Below, one piece after another: positions 11,485-25,319 of a DNA stretch of 64,000 nt (position 1 is the stretch's first letter; each line of letters begins with the position of its first letter). The position numbers and the translations under genes are program-made. The stretch is taken from contig OU612065.1 of the NCBI GenBank assembly GCA_914767715.1, forward strand, positions 19,096,001 through 19,160,000. The letters are read 5' to 3'. This stretch comes from Membranipora membranacea. Its lineage: Eukaryota > Bryozoa > Gymnolaemata > Cheilostomatida > Membraniporidae. The notes below the pieces were generated by a model, which ran no database searches, was not told the origin of the DNA, and saw nothing but the letters and a program-made list of their open reading frames with translations.

Positions 11485-14400
11485 ATGAGACTGTTAGTGC
11501 TCTCCCCCACAAACTCCAAGACAGGAAATCATTCCACAGTCACACGAATCAGGTATAGGCTTCTATATTTTCATCCAAGTCAATACCACTTTGGATTTAC
11601 AAGCTAGATACCAACAAAAAGCTCAAGCTTTATCATTTCTATGACACATGCGCACATATGTATATATAAAACTAGAAATTTCCGACAATGTAACCAATTT
11701 GAGTTAATGTCTCACAAAATCCGCATCTTGGTTCTTAGTGGCAAATAATTGTTCTAAATGGCTGTTGTGAAATTTTTTGGTTAAGATTTGTCCTCTTCTT
11801 TCTCAGAGGTGCACAACTCCTCACTGCGTGAAGAAATAGATCATTTTACTCATAATCTTCCTACCCATCTGATTGCTCAATAAAGGTTTACACACTGGAT
11901 GAATCAGAGAAAGACTCCATGGCAAAATCTGTTGCAGGAATTGTCGATGATAAACTAGGCAGCTAGACAAACCTGTGGAACAATTAGGCTTGGTTATTGC
12001 ATTTTTATTGATGCTAATGGTGATTGTAAGAACATTATATTACAGTCGCCACCTATCACATGCTGGACATGAGGTTAACACACAAAAAATACCTGAAGGA
12101 GTGAAAATTCTTTCACAGCAAGCAGAGAGTTATGACGTTGTGCTCAGTATTCATGCCTTCAAATCTGCTTCGCTTCTTGATGGTAACTATTCATTAGTAA
12201 ATATAACAACTGCAAAGTTTGCTGGAGGGGAGACCCAAACTAAAAAAAACTTACTATCATCTTGTCAGAAGAGCTCTAACATGTGATGATTTATACAATG
12301 CTTTGACAAGCTTCAAAATTGTACCGTCATACAGTTTAATATGTTCCCGTTATCTTTTCTGCTGCTTTTAGCGATTCCTTCTCACACCAAGCTGGTGCTC
12401 GTATTTGGTGGTACTGATCTGAATCATGATGCTCAACATGAGGAGAGACTCAACATCATGGGAGCTGTAGTAGAAAGAGCTGATCACTGCATAGCATTCA
12501 GCAAAAATATGAAGAAACTGGCCTGCTCTTTCTGGGTAAGCACAGCAGTATATATTTACTATGTATGCGTGTATTTAGCCTGTCTCCACGAGCTTTGTTG
12601 TGGGGGGACATCCTCCACCTCCCACAACAAAGCTTGTCATGACAGGCTTGTGTGTATAGTATATATGTAAAATGTTGTTTTCTCAACATGGCTACCCCAA
12701 GTGTCCCAATAACTGAGGATTATTTCTTCAATTATAGAAGGATATTTCTGGAAAAATAACTGTGATACATCAAGGTAATACTCATTGTCCCCAGAGCTTC
12801 AGGGCTTTAGAGTGTGATTCTATGTACAACCTTCTTTCAACCACACAAATCAACTTTTGGGAGTCATAGATAATAATATGTGTTTGTATGTGTTTTGCTC
12901 AGCTATTGCGTAGAACAACGATGGCAATCAATCTCTGCAGAAAATAAATCATGCCTCTAAAAAACCCTGTATATTGCAGCCAAAGGTTGATTTTAACTTA
13001 ACTTGAAGAATTCTCTTGCTTGGATGTTAAGGGGGACAATCTGATTACAAAGTTTAATAAAGATGATGGGGCTTATTTTAGAGTGACCTAACAATGCACA
13101 TTTCCTTGGGCTTTGGCAAATCTGCTTGATATCCTTATTTATATATTTTTTTAATTGTAACCAACTTAAGGTTTTTGATGAAGAGGTCAATATTCAATCG
13201 AATACATTTCTCATCAAATTAACCATGCATGTACAGCCGCACTGCTATCATACTCCATGCATATAACTGCAATCTAAGCAGCCATCACTACCTTGGACAC
13301 AACAAATCATAACTCGCAGCATGATCTTTCAAGCGCTAATATTTGGCAATAACTGGGTGAGGACTAGCATTGTCACGCAGCTACTTTTTTGGTTTATTAG
13401 CCGCGTGACAAGGCTAGGTGAGGAAAATGATTGGTAATGGAGATAAAAATTATTTCTTTGTTATGCTTTCTTGGCATAAAGCACCCTATATCATGCAGGA
13501 ATCACTTGTTGCGTTAATGCTTTCATTTGCATCATATAGGTGTAAGCACACATCCAGATGAGAATTTTAACCTAAAACAATATCTACACACAAACTTTGG
13601 ACTGGAGACCGATAATGTGGTATCTCTGATAGCAGGTATAAGACCGGTGAAGGATCCGCTGTATCTGGTTGAGGCATTTGCAGGTGAGTGAAAACTGAGA
13701 CAAAACATCGAAATTATTCTGATCTTATTTGGGTTTATACAGATATTATTTACTGAGCAGTTTAGCATATTGTTAGTGTTGACTGAGGGCTGTAATCTTA
13801 ATTTTATTTCGATTTCAGGCTCTTCTCTGTCCAAGAACTGCAGCTTCGTAATCATTGGACCGCTTGTAAGTGTCCGCTTTACATAAGCCCAGAGTTCAGT
13901 GTCAGAAATTACTCCTTTATTTGTCAGGGGAGAAAGTAATTCAACTTTAGATTTTAGATGCTAGTTTTTCTTATGTGATTAAATTATAGAGTTCTGCTTC
14001 CTGGCGGGATGGTAATCGGTTTTACAACTAAATTTGGAGTTTTTATCACCAAGACTAGCTGGTATAGCATACCGTAGTAGATGAGAATCTTGACAGTATC
14101 AGAATATGTAATGATAACAATATGATAATCATATTATATAATAATGATATCAAAAGAATTAATTATGACTAGCGTTGTCCGCTATTTGTCCCTCATAGGA
14201 TAACTCCAGTTGGTTAAGTTATCAAGGGGCAGTAACAGGTTACTTACACCTTGGTATTATATCACCATGTGAGACCAGGGAGTGTGGGACAAAATTCCCG
14301 TTGAGAGTCGAATTTTTCATTGTTATAGAAACAGAGCCAAGTCATAGTTGAGCATACCAGTGTCTGAATTGTAAAGCGAAGGAAATACCAGGAGCCCTTA

Positions 14401-16064
14401 TGAACGCTACATGCAGATGGCATGCGTATGAAGTACATCGCATGGTGAAAATACTCTCTTTTGCAGATGGATGAAAAGTATGGAGAGGATTTTCTTAATA
14501 CTGTCAAAGGTTACAAGTCACATAATGTGCTGTATCTAGGAGAATTATCATTAGCACAGACTCATGCTGCGATAGCGCAATCTGTATGTCTAGTGAATAG
14601 CTCTATCAGTGAGGGAATGTCTGGTGCTGTTTTAGAAGTGAGTATTATGAACAGCTGATTTAATTTGATTGGAAATTATATAACTGACCTTAGGTCAAAG
14701 AGTTAATTTAAGGATTACTGAACATGTGGTCCATGACTTTGCATTTTTTTTTTAATACTGAACATATTGATGAAATGTAAGAATACCAAGAAATCAATAT
14801 AAGTACTGCGGTCATGGAATTAAGATATCACATGGAAACCTGCTCAAATAGAATGGTTGTAAGTAGTCTGAGCCCCCCAGACTTTTGTCCCTCGCCCGAC
14901 GGCCACCGGCGAGGTTGTAAGCAGAAAAACAATTCACAGGACCGAAATAGACCGAACCCATTGGAGTTACTAGTATATTATCAATGGAATCTTTTAATGA
15001 AATCTGCATGTCATGTGTGTTGCAACATCTGAACTTATTGCGTGCCTACAACCATCATTGTTCAAACAAATTAATCCTTTAAAAATGGATTTATTTTCAG
15101 TTCATCATTGTTTGAGATTGTAGCCATAGGCTGCTCTCAACATTGTTCTACAATGTTTTGCTGAATCATGTTTTAAATGTCAATGTTAAAAAGTTTATCA
15201 CTTAACATCATAGCAAGTGACCCCATTGTTTCTTGTCCAAGTCCTCGATTTTTTTGCACTTTTATGCTCATTGGATTAAATATGCTCTCCATGTGTCCCA
15301 ATGTAAGGGATGCATATTTGGGACTAAACTTTCCTTTCATACTAGAGGAATGGCTTATTGTTTTAAGCATGATGGTTAATCAAATATTTATGCAGGCGAT
15401 TGATTTGGGAGTACCAGTGATAGCCCGTCGTATCCCTGGTAACTCCTACCTTGTTGATCACAATGAGACAGGTCTTCTATATGAAACTCCTGAGGTAAGC
15501 CAGTTATACTTCCATATGTAGGGGAGAGAACTCAAACTGCAGGCCAGTGTGCTCGTGATTGATATATTATTTAGGCCTGGAGAACTTTAGCCAAGTTCTC
15601 AGATGATTGTAAGGAGATTTTTTGAGACTAAACTCTGAAACAACTTGAGAAGAGGCTTTGTGCTACAGTATATTTATAGCATGAGCATTTGGTTACTGTA
15701 GCTTGATATTTGCAATGAAGGAAGCCTTAAAAGTTGATAGAGGCATTGGGCTGTGGTGAAGTCACTTGCTTGTTTTGCGGTGTGCTTCGATAGTTCGATG
15801 CCCAGATTAGATAAGGCAAAGTGATTGCAAGGTTATGTGTACTCATATCATAATATATTGACCTTGTTTATCACAAAAATTATATAAAGGTTTTAAAATT
15901 TGCTTGATTTTCAGGAGTTCCTGTCGTTGCTAGAAAAGCTTGTCACCTGCGAGCAGTTTGGTAAAACTCTGGCTGCTTGTGCTAAAGAGAAACTGACTAC
16001 ATTTTATTCAACAGACAAGGAACGACAACTGTATGCTGACATAGTGAGACACGTAACGTCATAA
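11485..16064 (+). CDS. GLT1D1: GLT1D1-like GT-B glycosyltransferase, nine exons, 338 aa
   Basis: Exons: 11485-11552, 12046-12182, 12372-12535, 12738-12774, 13540-13683, 13819-13865, 14467-14637, 15396-15494 and 15915-16064. Each has AG/GT borders, and together they give 1017 nt, in frame to TAA. The protein starts MRLLVLSPTNSKTGNHSTVT, matching the N-terminal nucleotide-fold strand and glycine loop of vertebrate GLT1D1 (about 346 aa). Further matches are VFGGTDLNHDA, AGIRPVKDPLYLVEAF, VNSSISEGMSGAVLE at about residues 242-256 (the donor-binding Glu region of GT4-type enzymes) and IPGNSYLVDHNETGLLY. No membrane segment is visible. The substrate is unknown for this family. The upstream ATG at 11482 would add one Met. 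All key blocks are intact, so it is probably functional. Confidence 0.93.
12578..12650. repeat. Short hairpin element in a GLT1D1 intron
   Basis: AGCCTGTCTCCACGAGCTTT and, inverted, AAAGCTTGTCATGACAGGCT enclose a central TTGTTGTGGG / CCCACAACAA pair. Related hairpins lie at about 24312-24372, 27412-27466 and (one arm) 50016-50040. Confidence 0.75.
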
Positions 16065-18881
16065 CGTCATTACGGACAATATATATTTTGTATTAAATAT
16101 AATGTAATTTTCACATGATTTTCAAAAGTTTTCATATGTTTTTATACCTTTTTTTACCTGTATTAATGGGTGTGGCTAATAATGGCGGTCCAGGACATTG
16201 GTGGACTGTGCTGTGGACTGTCTCGCTCAGCTGTTATTAAAAATCAGTCGAATCAATGACATCTTGATCAACGTATAATGTTGTTTTCGTGCAAACCTAC
16301 ACCCACTAAACCTAGTCCTTTCAAATATCACAAATATTTACTATTTTTTACATATTTTCATAAGGCTTTCATATAATTCACCATTTTTGAGACAGTTTTT
16401 GTATGCTCAGATTTCTCTTATTTTCTTCAGAAATCTGTTGTTATGGCCAACTTAGCTATGCAGACATAAAACACTTCATATCATATTTAACTATTTATAT
16501 ATGTTTACACATCTGATCAGTCTATTCGAGTTACAAACATTGAGAGCTCGTGTTTATCCAGTTATTACACAAAATCTGTTGACATTGACAGATAAAATCC
16601 TGAGCAGGCTGAGTGCTGGTTCATCTTTCTACCCCCTCTTATCATACACCCATAGCGTGATCAGGCGGAGATGTCAGAGTTATAAAATAAAACTATAAAT
16701 GTATAAAGGAACCAACTAAAATTTATTGTCCACATCTGTTTGCAAGCTGTTCTGTTGATATGCGACCTGAGATTTGTCAGGGGAGAAAGTTCGAACTATG
16801 ATCCACGAATCCAGGGTATTTTTGATGTTTGAATTATTTATGTTGTGATGTGTGATGCATACGTTGTAGTTCAACCGAAGACACTAAATGGTGGGTTATA
16901 TTGAGCCAACCTTTAACCCCTTTCATCAATGAACTTTAGTTCATTGCTTTCATCAATGGAAATGGTATCAACAACTATGTGATGTAGGCTATGGCGTGAC
17001 TGGTGTCACTATGTGTATGTATGTCAAGTTTGCTCCAATTCCAAGTTTTGTGATCAAAGCACAAATTGACAACATCATCTGTGAAGGTCATTACTTTTAT
17101 TTTCTTGTGAGAATAGCTGTGAAGAAAACATCAGGGTGTTTGGGAGGACCAACTGGTCGTAAACACCCTGTCATCAGATTTTCTCACCCATATAAGTCCA
17201 TTCCAGTGTTTATATATATTGCACACTATATGGTTTTATCAAAGATTATAAATACTATCATTGGTTTTATTGTTCAAGCTCAAACTGGGTTCCTAGAAAT
17301 GGAATTTTATTATCAACCGCTGAATAACATAATGGTCATGTGTGACCTATTTTTAATTATATCTGACAGCTGTATCCATGTGAAATTAATTACCAAAATT
17401 TTTGGTTGATGTAAAAGTTTTGAATTTAACATCAGTTGCCACCCTGATCTGATGGTAGTGTGTTTATCTCTCTAGCAGATGTACATAGTGGCGTAGCGAC
17501 AGCATCGGAATCATTGAAACTGGAAGCGATTAACCTAAGGATTTAGTTTTACAACATCGATTGTTCAATCAGTGCTTGTTTCCATTGGGGACTAATTCGG
17601 ATCAAATGGCTCAATGGTGAGTGACTAAGCACAAATTGAAGTAAAGCCTAGGTGTGAGGCTAAATAGTAAATAGATTGCTGCTTAACAAGTTGTCTGTAT
17701 GTCTTTGCTTGTAAAGCAGTGTGTTTGCTGTCAATGTTATGCAAATTAGCGCTGTTCACAACCTGAATATCAGTCATAACCCTATTCATAGTATTAGTCA
17801 ATATTATAATGCGGAATTTTCCAATAAGTAATAAAGGCAGCACTATAATTAAATACACAGTGAAAATGCTTTGTCACGCGACTTGTGAACTAGGGTTGCT
17901 GCCTGTAGCTTGTAGGCTTCCTTCTCATATCTCTCTAAGGATAAGGCAAGGCTGTCATCATGGAAAGCAAGTTAGTATTTATTACCGTTTAATTTTGTTC
18001 ATATCTTGGATGATCCTGACAAGATATATAAGATTTAGCCTGTCACTTTCAAAATTTCTCGAATGCCAAGAAATGTACTCAAAAGAGACTTCTATCTTAA
18101 CACTGTACTTGAGCAGTCAATCATCTGATAACATACAACAACCATTTTTCGAACTCACACTTACAGCGGTGTACTAATAGCTGTGGTCAACATGATTTCA
18201 TTCATTTTAGGTAACTGGGTTTTTTCCAGGGGTCTGATAGCTCTGTTTTTTTTCTGGCAAACTGTATGTGAGGCGCCATACTAGTCCATCACCATACCTC
18301 AGTAGCCTGGCCAGGTTATTGTGGTTGGATTGGGGGGAAACCATCTCCCACCCGCCACGACAGTCTGCCACAGAGCGTACTATAATTTTCTGTGTATCAA
18401 ACAAAACCCATTTGAACTACATGTGTTGGCAAAAAATACACTCAGTAAATTTTGAGAGTTATGTGTTATGTCATGAGCTGTGAGGAGGTTGGGTTACTCT
18501 CATTCTCAAATTGTCCCAATTGTTGTGTTGGCCAATTATGTGTCCTAAATAACGATACTGTGTCTTGTAACAGCAAAAGGTATCGCTTTACACCACCTGC
18601 AACATGAGATTAATAGGCCATATCCAAATATTCATAATGGTAACTGTTATCTTTTTGGTACTGTAGTGTTCGGTGCAAAATAACGCCGTATCTTAGGCAG
18701 CTACCAAATTATTGCAAGTCATTGAGATTGTCTTGGCGTCTTAGGTCTGTTTGCATCCGCATCAAGCTTATCTTCAAGTTATATAGCTACTGTCTCTTCA
18801 AATATCAAATAAACAGTCAATGCATCTGCTCATAGCTGCAAAGTCATCTTTTTCCTTTCAAGCACCAAGCTACTAGGCGAG
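16065..18881. other. Gap between GLT1D1 and SLC22 genes
   Basis: No coding exon is supported. It contains a 19-bp palindromic insertion at 16928-16946 and a hairpin at about 17136-17173 (cagggtgttt ... aaacaccctg). The proximal promoter of the SLC22 gene should lie near 18700-18880, but no TATA box is convincing. Confidence 0.45.
16920..16954. mobile_element. 19-bp palindromic insertion with 8-bp duplication
   Basis: CTTTCATC at 16920-16927 and 16947-16954 flank AATGAACTTTAGTTCATTG. With so short an insert a local hairpin duplication is also possible. Confidence 0.6.
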
Positions 18882-21800
18882 ATGAACGGCTCGGGAGAAA
18901 AGTCGGAGAAGCTGGAGAATCGGGTTGATATTCGACTGTTCCTAGTCGATCAGAAAACGTTTGGTTTGCAGCAGAAGATACAATGGGTGATGCTGGCATT
19001 CTGCAACATTATCACAGCCTTACACCTCGTTGCCTCGGTCTTTATCTCCGCTGCTGTTGATCACAGGTACACGTGTGTTTAATTTTCGATGCTGAAATGT
19101 TCACACCTCGGGGTTTAATTTGTTTGAAACTGAGCGTATCGGCATTAGCACTTATACACAAATAATTGTGAAGCACAATCCCATGAGATGGTGCATTATG
19201 AAGCATACCAAAAAAAATGTTATGAAACTATACCCATGTTATGTACCACTGATCGTTATACAAACATGGAAATCATAATGGCTATTATTTGCCTTCGGAA
19301 AATTTGCCCTTAGGTATCAATTTGAGGAACTTACATTATTACTACACTACAGAATACAGATTGATTGTTGTGTAAATTTTTTAAGATACAATGCTGATTA
19401 CTAGGATCAATGACCGATGCTGTTCTGTCATCTGCTATGTGCCAATCAATTTGCTATGCACCTAATCAATAGTCTCAATTACACAAAGAAACTTGGTCAG
19501 TTGTGAAATTTGTCTGCACAAACACCATATCCATCTCTGGAAAACAAATATCCAGTCTTACAGTACTTAGCTAAGTTAATATGTTTATGGTCCCATTGTC
19601 ATCTTGTTGCCAAGGACCTCCCAGCTAAGCGGTTAGTTTAAATCATTTATCAGTTTATCTGAGCCACAGATAAAAATAATTTTTATATGCTGTCAATAGT
19701 CTCTCAGTAATTAGGATGACCACTCGCTCCCTGTGCACCAGGATTTAATTCAATGTTGTGAATGTCTCACTTCTTCCACGCAGCTTGATTTCTTGGTGAC
19801 AACAAAATAATAAATTGGGGCACACCGGCCATTTCTAACTTGAATTTGTCCCACCAAGGAGTCCCTAAATCCTTGGTCCACCACACCTGTAAGACTTGCC
19901 GCCATTCCGGTTGGAATTCTCGTTACCACAGTTTCACATTCTAATTACAGGTGTAAAATACCCGGATTGGACACTGACTCATTCCACATACAAGATGACG
20001 CTCACAACCAAACAGTCAGCATGTATATCCCAACAGATGAGAATGGAGAATTTGACTCATGTAACATATATAAGTCACCGCAAAACCTTAGCTTCTCCGG
20101 CAATATCAGCTCTGAAAAAGTAGAATGTGAAGTCTTTGTGTATGATGATAGCCAATTCATATCAACTACAACCTCACAGGTAAGTGTGAGAGGCCGTTCC
20201 TAACAGTGCATTGTTTGTTCTTTTGTTGTCTGTTTCAAGGTTAATAAATAAAATGTTAATTTGCCATCATAGATTCTCCACAATAGTGTTGACTGCGCTG
20301 AGTTCAAGTCTTTGCCTGAGTTGCTGGCAGATGGATTGAATACCACTCCCAGCAACACGTGAACAAATTTAAGCTCATGAACTAGGCCTCTTGACACATT
20401 TCTGAGATTCCAAACTCAATTGCCATACCAGATTAATTTGTCAGAGTTATCCTATAAATGTTCTGGGAAAGACAACTCTTAGTTCTCAGAATTCGATAAC
20501 ACGATGAAAAAAATACTAAAAAAGCAATCAAAGCTTTAATTTCTATATTGGCCATGCTATAAAAAGCCCCACATCATCTTTGTATGTAACGTAATAATTT
20601 AAATGTTCATTACAAAAACTAATTCTCATTTTGTTATGGTTACATTGCAGGCAGGTTCTCATGTTGTTTACGTTTTAGTATAACCTTGTTTGTGGGAGGA
20701 CGTTACTATCAACACTTACTGGAGTCATATACATGGCTGGATTACTGGCAGGGTCTCTCATCTTTGGCTCACTGTCGGATCTGTAAGTAAACATTTTGTA
20801 CTTGACCAAGTAGTAAAAGTTAGTCGGGCTTGGAAGATATCAGGTCGAATAAAGCAGCACGAAAATATGTAGAGATTAAAAACCTGTGAATAATCATAGT
20901 ATATCTATGTCTATGGTGAAGAATATACCCCAATGATCCAAGTGTGTTGTTAAATGACAAAACTTGATTATTGAGGAGTTTCATGAAATGAGCCAAGATT
21001 ATCATTGAAATCAAGTAATAATTAGCGCTTGAATTGTTCATTTTTGTAGACTGGGAAGGAAATGGACTGTGTACATCGGCCTGGTTCTACAGGGTTCCGT
21101 TGCAATAGGGATCATGTTCGCCCCCAATTTTGAAGCTTTCACAGCTCTCAGATTTATTCTAGGCGCTGTTAGTATTGGAGGCCTTATTGCACAATTCATT
21201 CTCAGTAAGTTTGCTAAAGACATGGTTCGGTCATGACTTGGTTTATAAAAAAATGACTTACCAAGTTAAGGAGAAGGACATATTTTACTTGCACTGAGGC
21301 AAACTTATCAAAGATTTTGCTGCTGCAGACTGAGGTTTTTCATACATTGGAGACTGTTTAGTACCGTCATATCATTGTGTATAAAGTCTCTACATGTTTT
21401 TTACTTTACTCGTTTGGCCTCTTTTTGTATCAATTCATCTGCTCACATATAACTATCTTTGAGACTTTGATTATGAAATTTGGCACATGAGAGGATGAAC
21501 AAAACCTCTGGATGTAAACTTAAACGCACTGTGCAAATGATATGATCAAGTGTTGAAATGGTTTCAGCAAAGTGGAATTAATTTCAAATGTTTACTAAGT
21601 CATTTGGCATGATCTTACCATTTCCGGATTCAACCAGAGCAGTATATAAAACAATCTTTTTTTTACAGTTATCGAGATATGCCCAGCAAATCATAGAACC
21701 CATGGTGCTATAGTTCAGACTTCAGGTTGGTGTATCGGAGTTATGCTTCTCTCTCTACTCGCCTACTTCATTAGAGACTGGAGGTATCTTCAGCTAGCTA

Positions 21801-24800
21801 TATCTTGTATGAGTGGCCCACCTTTACTAGCATACTGGTGGTAAGTTCCTATCAAAACTTGGTCTATGCTCAACTTAGATCAAGCAGGGAGGGAAGGTGG
21901 TATATCCCACCCTCAAATGTGATCCAATAAAACTGCGTTTAGAGTTGCCCCCTCCATTGATAAGCAGCGAGCTTCTCAGTCAGTAGAGGGGAGCATCTCA
22001 AAATACAGGCACAATTTATCTATGCTTGTGTTTTCCATGTAGCCCACTGTCATGTCTTTGCGAGCACAGGTGCCTAAATCATTCAATTGTTCACTGAAAC
22101 AACGTCTTATAATTTCCATCAATCAAGTGAACCATCTAGGAAGGATACAGTGGTCAGGTTCCATCCCTATGCTACATATTTTTACCTTTGTCGTTTGAGT
22201 TGAGTACTGACCATTCTAATGTTAGAATTGGGCTGCAAGGGGAGCGTCGGTTGGGGGGGTACAACTACAAGTTTCGGGGGCTCAGACTCAGACTCAGACT
22301 CCAGTATATATGTAAATGTAGATCTGATCCATTTGATTTACTGAATAAGTACCGCACGCCAATAAATTATATACAGTATAAAAGAGCATCTCTCTTATTC
22401 TGCTGCTGTAACTCATGATTTTATCTTCAATTTTTTTTATAGGTTCTTAGAGGAATCACCAGCATGGCTCCTGGCTAAAGGAAGATATGATGATGCCATC
22501 AGGATAGTCAAGAAAATCAAGAAGATGAATAACCTTGACATCGATATCGACAACCTTTATGACCCTGGAAATGAGGAGACAACTCAGAAGGCTGGAGATA
22601 ATTGTATGGCTATATTCAAATCTCGAACTCTACTCCTTAACATTCTCATCAACAGCTTTGGCTGGTATGTAACCTATGTTCCTAGTTTGGAGATATTTCA
22701 CTTACCTTTCACCTCATGTGTAAACATGCAATGTTACTGAATAACCTCGTGAATAAAGATGAGCTGATATGATGTAATGGGATGTACACTACATACAACT
22801 AAACAGCTCAGTCTTACACTGCATTCCCTTATGCTCTACACAATTTTTGGTACCACAATATCCCTACACTTGCAGAAGAGATGAATTTCTTCCAGGCCGA
22901 AGGCTACATTGCATATGCCTTGGCGTGTTGTATCAAACATTTTAAATCATATCAAATTAAGTCAATGTAAAAAATAATGACCAATATTGAAAACAAATAA
23001 TAGCTCCCAATTGAATTTTTGTAGGTTTGTTGGCTCGATAGGCTACTATGGGCTGGCACTTAATGTCGGAAATCTCGTCGGGGATCTATACATCAATAAC
23101 TTTGTCGGCGGGTTGGTAGAGCTCCCAGCCTATCTTTTTCTATTCATTTGCCTGAAAGTTGGCAGAAAGTGGCCTTACGTGATTCTAATGGCTATTGGAG
23201 GTGTAGCGCTTGTCATCTCAGCATTCCTCATAGTCTACGTACAAGGAAAAGGTAGGAAGTGCAATTTTTGTTAGCCGATTGGGTGTTATTAGGATCCAGA
23301 CATTTGAGGCATATCATCAAATGCTGAAACTTCGGCCTGTCATTGAGCACATTTTGTGGATTGATATCTTGGAATATTCTGTGTACGTCGGGTCACTACT
23401 TGAGGTTCTGTCCAATAATTCATTCTATACGCTATTTAATATCTTACAAAGATTATTTTTAATCAAGAATACAAGGATAAGTCCATTCAATTATCATTGA
23501 CCAAGGACTTCAATTACAATAATAGGAGTTGTCTTTTCATTGATCTTAAGAACACAACTCCTATAAAACTCTTCGGTTACTACACCCAGAAGCTTATTTT
23601 TTCGGAGAGTGGTACATGTAGCTATCGGGTAGAAAGCATGTCCAGTCAGTCTGCAAGATAACCATCATCATACAAAAATGCATATCCTGATAGAAATTGA
23701 TCCTGGTAAACTTTTTCTAAGAATCCCAGTAAATAACGCATTGACCATTGTGATATGTAGTTGATATAATTGATGAATCACCTTTACCTTATGCCTCCCC
23801 CCCCCCCCCCATCTCTTCTCAGCCTTTTGGCTAAGATCAAAGTGTCACTGCCAATGGGCGGTTAGTGCCTGTTTTCAGTTTTTTGCAGCTTGCCGACCAC
23901 TCAAGTTTAAAAGGACCTCTATGGCCTCACCTCTAGGATGCATTCTAGTTTTCTAGGATTTATCACACTCTCAGTATGAGAATATTGAGCAACTTGCATC
24001 CCTCTTTAGCGGCAGCCCAACCTGTCTTTTGTCATAAACAGGCCCTCTCCCCCTCCCCCCATCTCAATTATGGTATATTTTTATTTGTTGTAGGTTATGA
24101 TTGGTCCATAGTCTTAGTGAGTATGATAGGCAAGTTTTCTGTGTCCGCTGGATTCGAGTTGATATACTTCTGGTCAGCTGAGATGTACCCAACTTCACAG
24201 AGGAACTCCATGTTAGGAATAAACTCGGCCTGTGCAAGAGTAGCTGGTATGATAGCTCCAGTCATCGCTGATATTGTAAGTGACAAACAGCATAGCAAGG
24301 TTGGGTCTAGACTGTCTTGGCAAGCTTTGTTGTGGGGGAGGGGGAACCCACCCACACAACAAAACTTCTCAATAGAGGCTAGGTTGGGTCAAGGTCAGGG
24401 AGACTTGAGTTGAAATGTTTACACTCCTGTTTATCCAATGAACTCCCTCTTCATTGGTTTATCTAAACTTTACCACATGAATCAATTAACTTTTTTTACA
24501 ATAAAATTGTTATTATTTTCATAATATTCGATATTGCAAGATTTAAATTCAATTTTCACCTACACCAGAGAACTGAAACAATTACATGTCATCAATGGTA
24601 AATCCGTTGTCGTCAGTTAGATCTATATGTATACTAAACATGATGTTGTTTATTTTAGCCGAAGTATAACACATCACTGTTCGCTAAAGGTATAGCGCCT
24701 CTGCTGTTTGGAGGGTTTATGATTCTGACTTCCATCACTTCGATCGCTCTACCAGAAACGAACAACTTCAAAATACCAGAAACTGCAAAAGAAGCCAACA

Positions 24801-25319
24801 GGCTTACATGGAACTTCAAGTAAGTAATTTAAAATGATACATCACATATTTATATCAAGGAAGGATGATAGTTTATTTTTATTTGTATCCTCATAATGTA
24901 AGTGCTTGGGAGTGCAAAATATTTCAGCCAGAAGATCTTTTCTAAAGAGTGCTGTGGTATAGCACAATAGAACTAAAAAAGTTATAAGAGACCAATTCTA
25001 CGCCACGAAATAATGAGAAAAACTCCATTTCAAAAGGATAATTGGTGTCATTGGATAACAATAAAAAGAAAACAGAGAATGAATGAATCGACAATCTAAT
25101 GACACTCTGTAGCTCTGTAGCTCTGTAGCTCGTTATCTAATGAGTCTGTAGCTCTTTATCAATCCTATTTGACCGCTGGAATTTGTGGTAACATTTCAAT
25201 CTATATCAAGAGGAGATAACTAATATTTTATACTTGATTGTAGGAAGGAGAAACAACCGTCAGTGACCTTGGTCAATGGTCCGAGTGACGACAGCAGTTT
25301 CGAAATGGAGAAGTACTGA
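18882..25319 (+). CDS. SLC22-family organic ion transporter, ten exons, 570 aa
   Basis: Exons: 18882-19066, 19951-20179, 20679-20782, 21050-21204, 21669-21840, 22443-22664, 23025-23251, 24094-24275, 24659-24819 and 25244-25319, all with GT-AG borders and 1713 nt in frame. This is a major-facilitator carrier. A first membrane segment is followed by HRC, the start of the large extracellular loop, which holds four cysteines and three N-glycosylation sequons (NQT, NLS, NIS). After TM2 comes SDLLGRKW (the family's DRxGRR/K loop); after TM6, FLEESPAWLLAKGR (the PESPRWL motif); and EMYPTSQRN before TM11. TM11 has Arg480 in CARVAGMIAP, where cation carriers usually carry Asp and anion or carnitine/zwitterion carriers Arg. 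An anionic or zwitterionic substrate is therefore inferred. The C-terminal tail is short and acidic. Poly(A) signal AATAAA is at 25572. Confidence 0.95.
23811..23850 (+). pseudogene. U2 snRNA 5'-end-like fragment in SLC22 intron 7
   Basis: ATCTCTTCTCAGCCTTTTGG followed by CTAAGATCAAAGTGT matches the first 33 or so bases of U2 snRNA with about three differences, including the stem I region. Similarity ends just before the branch-point-pairing sequence, so it is not a working U2 gene. It follows a poly-C run directly and continues into unrelated sequence. It is either a truncated retropseudogene or the head of a U2-derived SINE. Confidence 0.8.

Noticed and set aside
15745-15790. Possible tRNA-like SINE (GTTCGATGCCC box B)
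   Set aside because: Box A is poor and spacing is off; too weak to list as a feature.
16996-17409. 137-codon open frame, possible gene
   Set aside because: It runs through a hairpin repeat, has no recognisable motif or splice sites, and its length is not remarkable for AT-rich DNA.
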